This document shows, one piece after another, positions 7,523-15,938 of a DNA stretch of 49,614 nt. Below the pieces are notes generated by a model. It did no database searches and was not told where the DNA came from. It saw only the letters and a program-made list of their open reading frames with translations. The translations under genes and the position numbers were made by a program. The stretch lies in the NCBI GenBank assembly GCA_035378845.1, contig DAOSUP010000012.1, positions 1-49,614 of the forward strand, given 5' to 3'. Every line of letters begins with the position of its first letter. Positions within the stretch are counted from its first letter, which is position 1. The DNA is from JAKOUL01 sp035378845 (GTDB lineage: Bacteria > Dictyoglomota > Dictyoglomia > Dictyoglomales > Dictyoglomaceae).

Positions 7523-7940
7523 AGTTCTCTAAGAGCCTTACGGCTTTCTGTTTGAAATAGTTTATTGAAAGAGAAAGTCTCATCTCTTCCTTTAAGGAAG
7601 GATCTTTCTCTGTAAGAAGTTTCTCTTTAATCTCCTCTTCCTCTTGTTCTAAGTTTGTCTTATCTATATTTTCAGCAAACTCTGCAAAATCTGCGATGAT
7701 ATATAAGTTATCATTTATAAGTTCTGCAAAGCCCTCTCCCATTACAAAAATCAAATTTTTATTCTCTGTTTTTGCTAATAGAACTCCAGGTACAATTCTT
7801 GCCAGAAGATTCACATGTCCAGGTAAGATTCCTATCATACCGTCTTCTACAGGAAGGATAATTGAGAGTATAAATCCTGTGTATATTGCTTTTGTAGGTA
7901 TATTTATTTCTAAGAATATCTTTTTATCTTGTTCCTTCAT
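7494..7940 (-). CDS. atpC: ATP synthase F1 epsilon subunit
   Basis: The 148-residue protein has the N-terminal beta-sandwich of epsilon (EDGMIGILPGHVNLLARIVPG) and a C-terminal charged helical hairpin of about 55 residues. Epsilon is part of the central stalk and inhibits ATP hydrolysis in many bacteria. It is the last gene of the ATP synthase cluster, 3 bases after atpD. Its end overlaps the convergent glpP by 29 bases, and no terminator hairpin was seen. Confidence 0.93.
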   Translation of the reverse strand: MKEQDKKIFLEINIPTKAIYTGFILSIILPVEDGMIGILPGHVNLLARIVPGVLLAKTENKNLIFVMGEGFAELINDNLYIIADFAEFAENIDKTNLEQEEEEIKEKLLTEKDPSLKEEMRLSLSINYFKQKAVRLLENSKSSTNPQK

Positions 7941-7943
7941 GTT

Positions 7944-9341
7944 TTAATACATCAATGCTCCATACTCTTGAGCTTTCTTCTTGACATCATCTAAGGTGCC
8001 TACCATATAAAAGGCATCTTCAGGAATATCATCTACTTCTCCATTTATTATGGCTTTAAAACCTTCTATAGTATTTTCTCTTGGTACATATACCCCAGGA
8101 ATATTACTGTATGTAGATGCTACGAATAGAGGTTGAGAAAGGAAAAGTTGAATTCTTCTTGCTCTCTGTACTATAACTCTATCTTCTTCTGAGAGTTCTT
8201 CAACACCTAAAATTGATATGATATCTTTTAGGCTTTCATAGTGTTGTAAAATCTCTACTACTTTTCTTGCAACCTCTGCATGCTCTTCTCCTACAAATTT
8301 TGGATCAAGGATCTGGGAAGATGATGTTAAAGGATCTACAGCAGGATATATTCCAATCTCTGCAATACTTCTTGAAAGAACTAATGTGGAGTCTAAGTGG
8401 GAGAAAATAGTAGCTGGTGCAGGATCTGTAAGGTCATCTGCAGGCACATACACTGCCTGTACTGCAGTAATAGATCCTGTATCAGTGGAAAGTATTCTTT
8501 CTTCCACCTCTCCAAGTTCTGTAATAAGAGTTGGCTGGTATCCCACTGCCGATGGAATTCTTCCAAGCATTGAGGATACTTCCATTCCTGCCTGTACATA
8601 TCGGAATATATTATCCATAAGAAGAAGCACATCTTTTCCTAAGTAATCTCTAAAGTATTCTGCAATACTTAAAGCAGTAAGAGGTACTCTCATTCTTACT
8701 CCTGGAGGTTCGTTCATCTGTCCAAATACCAGTGCTGCCTTGGATAGTACCCCTGAGTTCTTCATTTCAAGCCATAGTTCATTGCCTTCTCTGGATCTCT
8801 CTCCTACACCTGCAAATACGGATATTCCTCCATGGGCTACGGCTACATTATGTATTAGCTCCATTATAAGAATGGTTTTTCCTACACCTGCTCCTCCAAA
8901 GAGTCCTATCTTTCCACCTCTTGGAAGTGGGGTTAATAGATCCAAGGCTTTTATTCCTGTCTCTAAGATGGCATAAGATGGCTGTACTCTCCTAAATTCT
9001 GATGGATCTTTTAGGATGGGTGTTACTTCTCCTTTTATCTCTTCTCCCCCATCTATGGGATCTCCTAATACATTAATTACTCTTCCTAAAACTTCTTCAC
9101 TTACGGGTATACTAATAGGATTATATGTTCTCTTTACAGGAAGTCCTCTGGAAATCCCATCAGTAGGACCTAATGCAATAGCTCTTACTCTGTGATCCCC
9201 AAGAAGTAATCTTGTTTCAAGAACAAGGGTTATATTCTTTATAGGATTTTGTATCTCTAAAGCTTCATATACATTAGGAGGCTCTGAAGGGAAATATATA
9301 TCTATAACAGGTCCATTCACTGCAATAACTTTTCCTTCCAA
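7944..9341 (-). CDS. atpD: ATP synthase F1 beta subunit
   Basis: The catalytic subunit has 465 residues. The Walker A loop GGAGVGKT covers residues 149-156 and the catalytic glutamate is Glu181 in GERSREG. The Walker B strand DVLLLMDNIFRYVQAG and the DELSEED-like segment GVEELSEEDRVIVQRARR are also present, and the N-terminal barrel and C-terminal helical domain are complete. It synthesises ATP at the alpha/beta interface. It lies 1 base after atpG in the operon. Confidence 0.97.
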   Translation of the reverse strand: MEGKVIAVNGPVIDIYFPSEPPNVYEALEIQNPIKNITLVLETRLLLGDHRVRAIALGPTDGISRGLPVKRTYNPISIPVSEEVLGRVINVLGDPIDGGEEIKGEVTPILKDPSEFRRVQPSYAILETGIKALDLLTPLPRGGKIGLFGGAGVGKTILIMELIHNVAVAHGGISVFAGVGERSREGNELWLEMKNSGVLSKAALVFGQMNEPPGVRMRVPLTALSIAEYFRDYLGKDVLLLMDNIFRYVQAGMEVSSMLGRIPSAVGYQPTLITELGEVEERILSTDTGSITAVQAVYVPADDLTDPAPATIFSHLDSTLVLSRSIAEIGIYPAVDPLTSSSQILDPKFVGEEHAEVARKVVEILQHYESLKDIISILGVEELSEEDRVIVQRARRIQLFLSQPLFVASTYSNIPGVYVPRENTIEGFKAIINGEVDDIPEDAFYMVGTLDDVKKKAQEYGALMY

Positions 9342-9342
9342 T

Positions 9343-10215
9343 TTATTTCACCTCTTCCTTTAAAGTTTCAATACTGGATGTAATATCAAGAAGTTCTCTT
9401 GTTATCTGATTCTGTCTTACCTGGTTTAACTGAAAGACTAATTTTGTTTGAAGCTTTTCAGCATTTTCATGGGCTCTTTTCATGGCAAACCTTCTAAAGG
9501 CTTGCTCACTGGCTGCAGAGTCTAAAATTATCTGGTGAATATCAGTCTCTATAATATCTCTAAGCAGTGGATCTAATATATTTTGAAGGGATGGAAGAAA
9601 TATAAAAAATTCTTCCTTTTTTTCTATATTCTCTACAGGAATCATGGGAAGTATTTTCTGGACTGTAACTTCTTGTTTTACAATATTAATAAAATTGAAA
9701 TATACAGCATAGAGCTCATCAATTTTCTCATCTAAGAAATCTTGAATAAGTTCTCTTGCTAAAACTCTTGCATGGGAAAAAGATGTATCCTCTAAAAATT
9801 TGGGATAGCTTTTTATAATATTTAGCTTTTTTGCTGAGAGATATTTTTGTGCAAAGCTTCCAAGGGCGTAAAAGTTTATATTCTGTGTCTTTTTATTCTC
9901 TAAAAATTTTTCTAACCTTTCTTGGATTTGAAGATTATAGCTTCCACAAAATCCTAAATCTGAAGTGACTAAGAGAATACCCGTTTTGTATACAGGACGC
10001 TCTTTAATTAAGGGATGATTTGCATATTCCTCAGGAAGTCTGGAAACAAGCTCTCTAAGAATTTTATTGAGCTCTTCTGTGTATGGTTTTAATCTCAAAG
10101 CTTTATCCTGAAGTGCTCTGATTTTTACCATACTCAGGGTTTCCATAGAACGGACAATATGAGTGATATTTTCTATACTTTTTACTTTACGACGAAGCTG
10201 TTGAAGAGTTGGCAT
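9343..10215 (-). CDS. atpG: ATP synthase F1 gamma subunit
   Basis: The 290-residue protein is the rotating central shaft. The N-terminal helix (LRRKVKSIENITHIVRSMET) and the C-terminal helix (FQLNQVRQNQITRELLDITS) match gamma. The conserved LVTSDLGFCGSYNLQI segment lies around residue 85. It starts inside the end of atpA (29-base overlap), so translation is probably coupled. Confidence 0.95.
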   Translation of the reverse strand: MPTLQQLRRKVKSIENITHIVRSMETLSMVKIRALQDKALRLKPYTEELNKILRELVSRLPEEYANHPLIKERPVYKTGILLVTSDLGFCGSYNLQIQERLEKFLENKKTQNINFYALGSFAQKYLSAKKLNIIKSYPKFLEDTSFSHARVLARELIQDFLDEKIDELYAVYFNFINIVKQEVTVQKILPMIPVENIEKKEEFFIFLPSLQNILDPLLRDIIETDIHQIILDSAASEQAFRRFAMKRAHENAEKLQTKLVFQLNQVRQNQITRELLDITSSIETLKEEVK

Positions 10216-11722
10216 ATGTTTTTTGAAACTCCTGAAAAGCGTTATGAATCTGATAGATTATCTGGTCGGTAAGTTCCAATTGTTGTCGCAAAAGGGCTAA
10301 TGAGGTAGAAGATCTTTGTTTTAAGAAATCTATAAAACTTGTAATGACATTTTTAACCTCTTCTACAGAGTAATTATCTAAGAATCCCCCATTAGCAAGA
10401 TAAAAGGTTATAATCTGCTCTTCTATAGGTTGTACATCATGAGCACCCTGTTTTAGGATCTCTTCTATTCTTTCTCCTCTATCAATCTTTTTCTTTGTGG
10501 TCATATCCAATTCTGTACCAAATTCAAGGAACATAGCATATTCTCTATACTGGGCAAGATCAAGTCTTAGTCTTCCTGCTACCTGTCTCATCCCTTTTGG
10601 CTGAGCAGAACCTCCCACTCTTGATACTGAAAGTCCCACATTTATTGCAGGACGAGTACCAGAGTTAAATAGCTCAGTATCTAAGTATATCTGTCCATCA
10701 GTTATGGATATAAGGTTTGTAGGTATATAAGTAGCTATTTCTCCTGCTAAGGTTTCTGCAATAGGGAGTGCTGTTAGTGCTCCTCCACCTTTCTTTGCAT
10801 TAAGTTTTGCTGCTCTTTCTAAAAGGTGTGAATGAAGATAAAAGATATCTCCTGGGTAAGCTTCTCTTCCTGGTACTCTTCTTAAGAGAAGGGATATCTC
10901 TCTATAAGTATTAGCATGCTTTGTAAGATCATCATATACTACTAATACCTTTTCTCCCTGCTCCATGAAATATTCTCCCATGGCACATCCTGCCATTGGA
11001 GCAATATATCTTAAGGCTGGAGGTTCATCAGGAAATGTTGCTATAACTATAGTATGAGATAGGGCATTATTCTCTTTTAGAGTTTGGACTATTCTTGCTA
11101 TATTTGTTCTTTTCTGTGCTATAGCTACATATATACAGATGGTGCCATAGTCTTTTTGATTTATAATGGTATCTATACTGATAGTAGTCTTCCCTGTCTG
11201 TCTATCCCCTAAAATAAGTTCTCTTTGTCCATGTCCTATAGGTATAAGAGCATCTATAGTCCTTATTCCTGTATAGAGAGGCTCCTTTACAGGCTCTCTA
11301 TCAAAGATACTGGGAGCTTCTCGGTCTACAGGTAGATAAGCCTCAGGGAATATAATACCACCTTCGTCTAAGGGATTTCCTAAGGGATCTATCACTCTTC
11401 CCAAGAATCCATTTCCTGTAGGAACTTGAAGAATTTTCCCTGTGGAGTAAACCACATCTCCTTCTTTTACATACTTATCCTTACCGAGAAGTATGACACC
11501 TACAGAGTCTTCTTCTAAGTTAAGTACCATTCCTTCAATTCCTGATTCAAAGACTACAATCTCTCCTGCAAATGCAGTGTTTAGCAGAGATACCTGAGCT
11601 ACTCCATCACCCACCTGTCTTACATATCCAATATTAGATATTCTTGGAGAGAAGTTGTACTCTCTTATCTTTTTAGAAAGTGCATCTATGGGTATACCTA
11701 AGATAGCTTCTTTGGGCTTCAT
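10187..11722 (-). CDS. atpA: ATP synthase F1 alpha subunit
   Basis: The 511-residue non-catalytic nucleotide-binding subunit carries the Walker A loop GDRQTGKT at residues 172-179. It also has VVYDDLTKHANTYREISLLL and the arginine finger region VGLSVSRVGGSAQ. All three domains are present at normal length. It overlaps the preceding b-delta gene by 4 bases (ATGA) and the following atpG by 29 bases. Confidence 0.97.
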   Translation of the reverse strand: MKPKEAILGIPIDALSKKIREYNFSPRISNIGYVRQVGDGVAQVSLLNTAFAGEIVVFESGIEGMVLNLEEDSVGVILLGKDKYVKEGDVVYSTGKILQVPTGNGFLGRVIDPLGNPLDEGGIIFPEAYLPVDREAPSIFDREPVKEPLYTGIRTIDALIPIGHGQRELILGDRQTGKTTISIDTIINQKDYGTICIYVAIAQKRTNIARIVQTLKENNALSHTIVIATFPDEPPALRYIAPMAGCAMGEYFMEQGEKVLVVYDDLTKHANTYREISLLLRRVPGREAYPGDIFYLHSHLLERAAKLNAKKGGGALTALPIAETLAGEIATYIPTNLISITDGQIYLDTELFNSGTRPAINVGLSVSRVGGSAQPKGMRQVAGRLRLDLAQYREYAMFLEFGTELDMTTKKKIDRGERIEEILKQGAHDVQPIEEQIITFYLANGGFLDNYSVEEVKNVITSFIDFLKQRSSTSLALLRQQLELTDQIIYQIHNAFQEFQKTYANSSTASS

Positions 11723-12456
11723 ATATTCTCCACCTCTCTTAAGGTTGAATAGATCTGAGAGAGATGAAAGTCTAAGGAGTGATCAATGAGAAATTCTCCA
11801 ATAAACATTTTAAATCCCACTCCAATTTCAGGATCCACCTCAAAAGAGAGCTTCCACTTTCCTGGGATTAATTCCCTAAGCTTTCCTTCTATTTTACTTT
11901 TAACTTCAGGTTTTATATTGTCAGGGGATAAGAATCTTATCTCATCTACTAACATATCTGGAAGCTTAGATAAAGCAGAATTAAAGTCATAGATAAATTG
12001 TTCAATAAGAAGCTCTTCTGCTTCTGGAGGAAGAAATCTTTTGAAGAACTCTTTTATGAGAATATGGGAGAGAGCTAAGATTTCTTTCTTTGCAGTTTCT
12101 AAAGCTCTCTTACTCTCTGCTCTTGCTATTTCATGAGCTTTTACAATAATTTTTTCTGCTTCTTCTTCTGCTTTCTGACTCATCTCTTGCCGCATCTTTT
12201 CAGCAGTTGCTACTGCTTCTTGTATAATTTTCCCTGCTTCATCTCGTGCTTCATTAAGTTTTTCCTCTCTTTGTTTTCTTAACTCTTCCGCTTCTTGCAG
12301 CTTCTTTTCTGCTTCTTTCATTGCATTCTCTATTCTTTCTTTTCTATTATTCATGGTTCTGATGATAGCTCCAAGCAAGTAGCGTTTAATTATCCAAGCA
12401 AGAACAAGTAAATTTACAATGGAAGAAAATAATGTGAGAAGATTAAATGAAAACAT
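11719..12456 (-). CDS. atpF: ATP synthase b subunit fused to a delta-like C-terminal domain
   Basis: The 245-residue protein starts with one membrane helix (about residues 5-28). A long charged coiled coil follows (about 35-135), as in b subunits. The C-terminal part, about residues 150-245, is extra. Its final segment, VDPEIGVGFKMFIGEFLID then HSLDFHLSQIYSTLRE, resembles the end of delta/OSCP, where a Gly-rich loop is followed by an I/V-D-x-S motif. No separate atpH gene lies between atpF and atpA. The single gene may therefore supply both the peripheral-stalk b helix and the OSCP contact, as in mycobacterial b-delta and some N-type ATPases. The delta identity of the C-terminus is an inference from motif and context. 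Confidence 0.85.
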   Translation of the reverse strand: MFSFNLLTLFSSIVNLLVLAWIIKRYLLGAIIRTMNNRKERIENAMKEAEKKLQEAEELRKQREEKLNEARDEAGKIIQEAVATAEKMRQEMSQKAEEEAEKIIVKAHEIARAESKRALETAKKEILALSHILIKEFFKRFLPPEAEELLIEQFIYDFNSALSKLPDMLVDEIRFLSPDNIKPEVKSKIEGKLRELIPGKWKLSFEVDPEIGVGFKMFIGEFLIDHSLDFHLSQIYSTLREVENI

Positions 12457-12468
12457 AGTTCTCCTTCC

Positions 12469-12726
12469 TTATGAGAGTTTGCCAAGGAATGGGTTTGCAA
12501 ATAAAAGTATTAAGGCAACAGTTAAAGCGAAGATCATGATAGTTTCAATAAAGGCAAGAGCAAAAAGAAGCATACGGTTTATCTGATCTCCTGCTTCTGG
12601 TTGTCTAGCTACACTCTCAAAAGCGCTACTTGCTGCTTGTCCTTGAGCTCTTGTGGCATTCATGCCCACAAGAGCTACAGAGAGACCTGCTGTAATAATT
12701 GAGACAATAATGACCCATGCAAGCAT
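12469..12726 (-). CDS. atpE: ATP synthase c subunit (probable sodium-type rotor)
   Basis: The 85-residue two-helix protein forms the membrane rotor ring. The polar loop is ESVARQPEA (residues 37-45). The ion-carrying Glu61 is followed by Thr62 (FIETIMIF). In the first helix Gln28 lies nine residues before the loop glutamate, the same offset as Gln32 in the Na-binding Ilyobacter tartaricus c subunit. Gln28/Glu61/Thr62 therefore matches the sodium-binding pattern (Q, E, S/T), though Val63 of that site is Phe here. Proton use cannot be excluded. Order in the operon is a, c, b-delta. Confidence 0.93.
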   Translation of the reverse strand: MLAWVIIVSIITAGLSVALVGMNATRAQGQAASSAFESVARQPEAGDQINRMLLFALAFIETIMIFALTVALILLFANPFLGKLS

Positions 12727-12741
12727 AGTTTTAGTCCTCCT

Positions 12742-13404
12742 TTATTCTTCTAAAGCTGCTGCAAGATATGCAGCGCCAAGACTCGTAAATATAAATGCTT
12801 GAATAAATCCCATAAACATGTTAAGAGCCATGATTGGAATAGGGATAATTAAAGGAGCAAGAAGAGTAATAATGGCAAGTACAATGTGTTCTCCAGAGAT
12901 ATTTCCAAAGAGTCGCAATGCAAGGGACACAGGTCTTGTAATCTGTTCCATCAAGTTTATTGGTAAGAATATAACAGAAGGTGAGATAAAACTTTTAAAA
13001 TACTCCCAACCTCTCTCCTTAAAAGCTGCATATTGAATATATAATATAGTAGCTATAGCTAATCCAGCTGTAACGTTAATATCAGAGGTTGGTGCTGTAA
13101 ATCCTGGGATAAATCCTGACCAGTTTGAAAGAAGTATGAAAGAAAATAAAGTTGCAAAAAATGGTAGATATTTATCTGCAATAGGTTCTTCCAAAAAACC
13201 CGTAAGAAATCCCTTGAACATCTCTAAAAGAGTTTCTGCAATATTCTGCCTTGTAGTAAGAGTTTCTTTTGGTTTATAAGTTAAAATACCAACAAGAATA
13301 GCTACCACAATAGATACAACCTGAAGAGATATAAAGGTATTTGTTATGGGTATCCCTAATATATTTCCAACTACCCTTGGACCTATTTCAACTCCTTGTT
13401 CCAT
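12742..13404 (-). CDS. atpB: ATP synthase a subunit
   Basis: The 220-residue membrane protein forms the ion half-channels of Fo. The essential arginine is Arg164 in SLALRLFGNISGEHIV. Five to six membrane helices are visible, as is the typical LMEQITRPVSLALRLFGN block. The C-terminal helix contains IQAFIFTSLGAAYLAAALEE. The start overlaps the end of the atpI-like gene by 17 bases. Confidence 0.95.
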   Translation of the reverse strand: MEQGVEIGPRVVGNILGIPITNTFISLQVVSIVVAILVGILTYKPKETLTTRQNIAETLLEMFKGFLTGFLEEPIADKYLPFFATLFSFILLSNWSGFIPGFTAPTSDINVTAGLAIATILYIQYAAFKERGWEYFKSFISPSVIFLPINLMEQITRPVSLALRLFGNISGEHIVLAIITLLAPLIIPIPIMALNMFMGFIQAFIFTSLGAAYLAAALEE

Positions 13405-13859
13405 CTTTGTTCCTCCAGACCTTCATTATTATATACCATTGTCCTGCTATATATCCAAATAAAAAGAGCAAAACTCCAATAAGTTCTGCCCTAAAGCTTA
13501 ATAACAATAGTATTATTAAAAGCCCAAATCTTTTTATTAAACCTTTATTATATCCCCTTACTCCATAAGTTTTCANNNNNNNNNNNNNNNNNNNNNNNNN
13601 NNNNNNNNNNNNNNNNNNNNNNNNNNNNNNNNNNNNNNNNNNNNNNNNNNNNNNNNNNNNNNNNNNNNNNNNNNNTATTATATCCCCTTACTCCATAAGT
13701 TTTCAAGTCTTTTGCCAACAAACACAGTGAGATTATACTCCCAGAGATTCCAAATGTCAAAGAAGAGATAGGAGGATAGATAAAGAAAAAAACTACACCT
13801 ATCAAAAGAATTTTGAAGCCTATATCTAAATATTTACCGTAAAAATTTAAAGATATCAC
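13388..13859 (-). CDS. atpI: AtpI-like ATP synthase subunit I, split by a spurious assembly gap
   Basis: The coding sequence is interrupted by 100 Ns (13576-13675). A 30-base sequence at 13546-13575 is repeated exactly at 13676-13705, on both sides of the gap. Removing the gap and one copy (130 bases) leaves 342 bases, an open frame of 113 residues plus stop. The restored protein has about four hydrophobic helices, starting MISLNFYGKYLDIGFK and ending IIMKVWRNKDGTRS. Position directly before atpB matches AtpI, an assembly/accessory factor of Fo. The family call rests on topology and place; sequence identity in this family is always low. Confidence 0.75.
13546..13575. repeat. 30-base direct repeat, left copy, bordering gap
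   Basis: The 30 bases are identical to 13676-13705 and end exactly at the first N. This is the pattern of two contig ends that overlap but were scaffolded rather than merged. It is not a biological repeat in my reading. Confidence 0.9.
13576..13675. other. Assembly gap of 100 N (probably a negative gap)
   Basis: A run of exactly 100 Ns inside the atpI-like gene. The flanking 30-base repeat and the open frame restored by merging show that no sequence is missing here. Confidence 0.9.
13676..13705. repeat. 30-base direct repeat, right copy, bordering gap
   Basis: Identical to 13546-13575 and starting at the first base after the Ns. Collapsing the two copies restores a continuous atpI-like reading frame. 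Confidence 0.9.
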
Positions 13860-14043
13860 GGAATCCCACCCATATGCCTAAGGCTGTAAAACCAAGAAGA
13901 CACACAGGAGAAGAATTGAGAAGTTTATCTAAGTAATAACCAATGGCAATCCCTACTATGAGAGATCCAAGAAGTCCTGTTCCCAAAGCAAAGGTAAAAT
14001 TAAATATCTCCCATATACCTTTTGGCTTTTTATTTCTCTTCAT
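13834..14043 (-). CDS. atpZ: AtpZ/AtpI-like small membrane protein
   Basis: The 69-residue protein has two hydrophobic helices. Its segment GTGLLGSLIVGIAIGYYLDKLL is like AtpZ/AtpI (putative F0F1-ATPase accessory subunit), where a glycine-rich helix ends in G-x-x-L/I-D. It heads the ATP synthase cluster, 20 bases after trmL, and overlaps the next gene by 26 bases. AtpZ and AtpI together have been linked to Mg/Ca handling and Fo assembly in other bacteria. Confidence 0.8.
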   Translation of the reverse strand: MKRNKKPKGIWEIFNFTFALGTGLLGSLIVGIAIGYYLDKLLNSSPVCLLGFTALGIWVGFRDIFKFLR

Positions 14044-14063
14044 ATTGTTATTTTACCATGATA

Positions 14064-14525
14064 TTAAAAATTTTGAGTCTGACGCAGAGCCTCATATACT
14101 ACGATTGCTACAGAGTTTGAAAGATTCAGAGATCTTACAGGTCCAAACATAGGTATTGTTACAGAGTTTTCCCAATATTTTTCAATGATCTCTTGAGGAA
14201 TACCCTCATCTTCAGATCCAAATATGAGATAATCTCCTTTTTGATAAGATACCTCAGTATATAATTTAAAACCAGGAGATTCTACAAATATAAATCTTCC
14301 TGTCCTATTTTTCTCTAAAAAATCCTCCCAGTTTTTATATATCTCATAATCTAAAAGGCTCCAGTAGTCAAGTCCTGCTCTCTTCAGATGTCTATCTGTT
14401 AGCCGAAATCCAAGCTTCTCTATAAGGTGCAACTTGGAATTTGTGGCAACACAAATCCTTCCTATATTACCTGTATTATAAGGTATCTGAGGTTCTATAA
14501 GTACTACGTGTAGATTGTATTTCAT
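14064..14525 (-). CDS. trmL: tRNA (cytidine/uridine-34 2'-O)-methyltransferase TrmL
   Basis: The 153-residue protein is a compact SPOUT (trefoil-knot) methyltransferase. Motifs are EPQIPYNTGNIGRICVATN near the start, the knot strand LIFGSEDEGIPQEI, and IPMFGPVRSLNLSNSVAIV at the end. TrmL 2'-O-methylates the wobble nucleotide of tRNA-Leu isoacceptors using SAM. It overlaps yqeY by 4 bases and lies just before atpZ, so ATP synthase genes may be co-transcribed with it. Confidence 0.93.
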   Translation of the reverse strand: MKYNLHVVLIEPQIPYNTGNIGRICVATNSKLHLIEKLGFRLTDRHLKRAGLDYWSLLDYEIYKNWEDFLEKNRTGRFIFVESPGFKLYTEVSYQKGDYLIFGSEDEGIPQEIIEKYWENSVTIPMFGPVRSLNLSNSVAIVVYEALRQTQNF

Positions 14526-14977
14526 TCACCTTTTAGAAGTTCTTCTACTACTTTTCTTATCTCTTCTCCTTCAGCTCTTCCTTTGAATTCTGCCATAGCT
14601 TCTTTCATAACTTTTCCCATATCTCTCATGGTTTTTGCTTCTACTTTTTCTATGATTTCCTTTATTTTTTCACGGAGCTCTTCTTCAGAGATCTTTTCTG
14701 GTAAATATTCTTCAAGGATTTTAAGCTCCATCTCTTCTTGTTCTGCAAGTTCCATCCTATTACCTTGTTTGTATAGTTCTATAGCTTCTTTTCTCTTTTT
14801 TATCTCTTTATTTATAACTTCTAATACATCTTGGTCTGTAAGCTCTTTTTGTTTTTCTCTAAGTTCAATCTCTTTATACTTTATGGCAGATCTCAAAGTA
14901 CTGAGAAGTTCAGTTCTAAATGAATCTTTATTTTTCAGTGCTGTCGTATAATCTTTTGTAATTTTTTCGTATAGCAT
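14522..14977 (-). CDS. yqeY: GatB/YqeY domain protein
   Basis: The 151-residue charged helical protein matches YqeY, which resembles the C-terminal tRNA-binding tail of GatB. Typical elements are LLSTLRSAIKYKEIE, KKRKEAIELYKQGNR, ELKILEEYLPEKISEEEL, and MRDMGKVMKEAMAEFKGRAEG. Its function is not settled; a role near amidotransferase or tRNA binding is assumed. It sits 13 bases after the deacetylase-like gene. Confidence 0.93.
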   Translation of the reverse strand: MLYEKITKDYTTALKNKDSFRTELLSTLRSAIKYKEIELREKQKELTDQDVLEVINKEIKKRKEAIELYKQGNRMELAEQEEMELKILEEYLPEKISEEELREKIKEIIEKVEAKTMRDMGKVMKEAMAEFKGRAEGEEIRKVVEELLKGE

Positions 14978-14990
14978 CTTAACCTCCTTC

Positions 14991-15938
14991 TTAATGTTCT
15001 CTACTTAAAAGTTCTACAATCTTTATCCATCCATTTTTTGTATTTTCAGGATTATAACCTCCACCACCTAAGATAAGAAGTTTTCCACCACATATTTCAT
15101 GAGCAAGGTGATGGATGCCTACAATAAACTTTTCATATCCTTCTACTGTATAATTAAGATCAGCTATAGGATCTCCACGAATTCCATCTACTCCTGCTTG
15201 AAGTATAGTAAGATCTACTTTTATCTCCCAGGCAAAGTTCTTGACCTCTTCATAAGCCAAAAGCAGTTCGTCATCACCTGATCCAGGAAGAAGAGGAATA
15301 TTAAGTTTTGTACCATAAGCTAAGCCTTCTCCTCTTTCATCTCTTCTACCTGTGCCAGGATATAGGAATCTACCATCTTCATGCACATCTGCAATATAGA
15401 TATGAGGATCATTTAGAAACTCATAAAATACCCCATCTCCATGGTGGGCATCAATATCAATGTATAGTATATCTTTTATTCCATATTTTTCCCTGGCATA
15501 GATAATATCTACCCCAATATCATTAAATATGCAAAAACCACCTGCAGCATTTCTTCTAGCATGATGGAGACCTCCCATAGGTAAAAAGACATGTTTATAT
15601 TCATGTCCAAGAATAAGATCTATACCTTCCATAGATGATCCTACTACGTAAGATGCAGCCTCATAGCAGCCTTTGAATGCAGGTGTATCTCCATAATCCA
15701 GATAGTCATCTCCTGTTTTTGATTTTTCCTGAACAAATCTTACATATTCGGGAGTATGAAACATGGTTATCTCTTCAAAACTTGCTGATTTAGGTTTTTC
15801 CATCTCTAAAGGAGTCTTTATTTTTTCAAGCTCTTCTGCAAAGGACTCTAATCTTTTAAGGCTCATGGGATGAGGATCAGGGAAAGCATATGAAAATAGC
15901 TCTTCTCCCCAGATGATCTTACTGTGAATTTCTTTCAA
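14991..15938 (-). CDS. Histone-deacetylase/AcuC-family zinc hydrolase
   Basis: The 315-residue protein has the arginase/deacetylase fold. The active site looks intact: His dyad H125-H126 (MGGLHHARRN), zinc ligands D163 and H165 (IDIDAHHGDGV), third ligand D251 (QAGVDGIRGDP), and catalytic Tyr295 (GGGGYNPENT). AcuC deacetylates acetyl-CoA synthetase in Bacillus; other members act on polyamines or acetoin-related substrates, so the substrate here is unknown. The gene overlaps yigZ by 20 bases in a long operon ending in the ATP synthase genes. Confidence 0.88.
   Translation of the reverse strand: MKEIHSKIIWGEELFSYAFPDPHPMSLKRLESFAEELEKIKTPLEMEKPKSASFEEITMFHTPEYVRFVQEKSKTGDDYLDYGDTPAFKGCYEAASYVVGSSMEGIDLILGHEYKHVFLPMGGLHHARRNAAGGFCIFNDIGVDIIYAREKYGIKDILYIDIDAHHGDGVFYEFLNDPHIYIADVHEDGRFLYPGTGRRDERGEGLAYGTKLNIPLLPGSGDDELLLAYEEVKNFAWEIKVDLTILQAGVDGIRGDPIADLNYTVEGYEKFIVGIHHLAHEICGGKLLILGGGGYNPENTKNGWIKIVELLSREH

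Noticed and set aside
8386..8976. Open frames on the plus strand within atpD
   Set aside because: They are shadow frames of a strongly conserved gene and have no ribosome binding site.
13548..13859. 103-residue frame reading through the N run
   Set aside because: It ends in a frame created by the false gap. Collapsing the duplicate 30-mer gives a different, longer C-terminus that reaches atpB.
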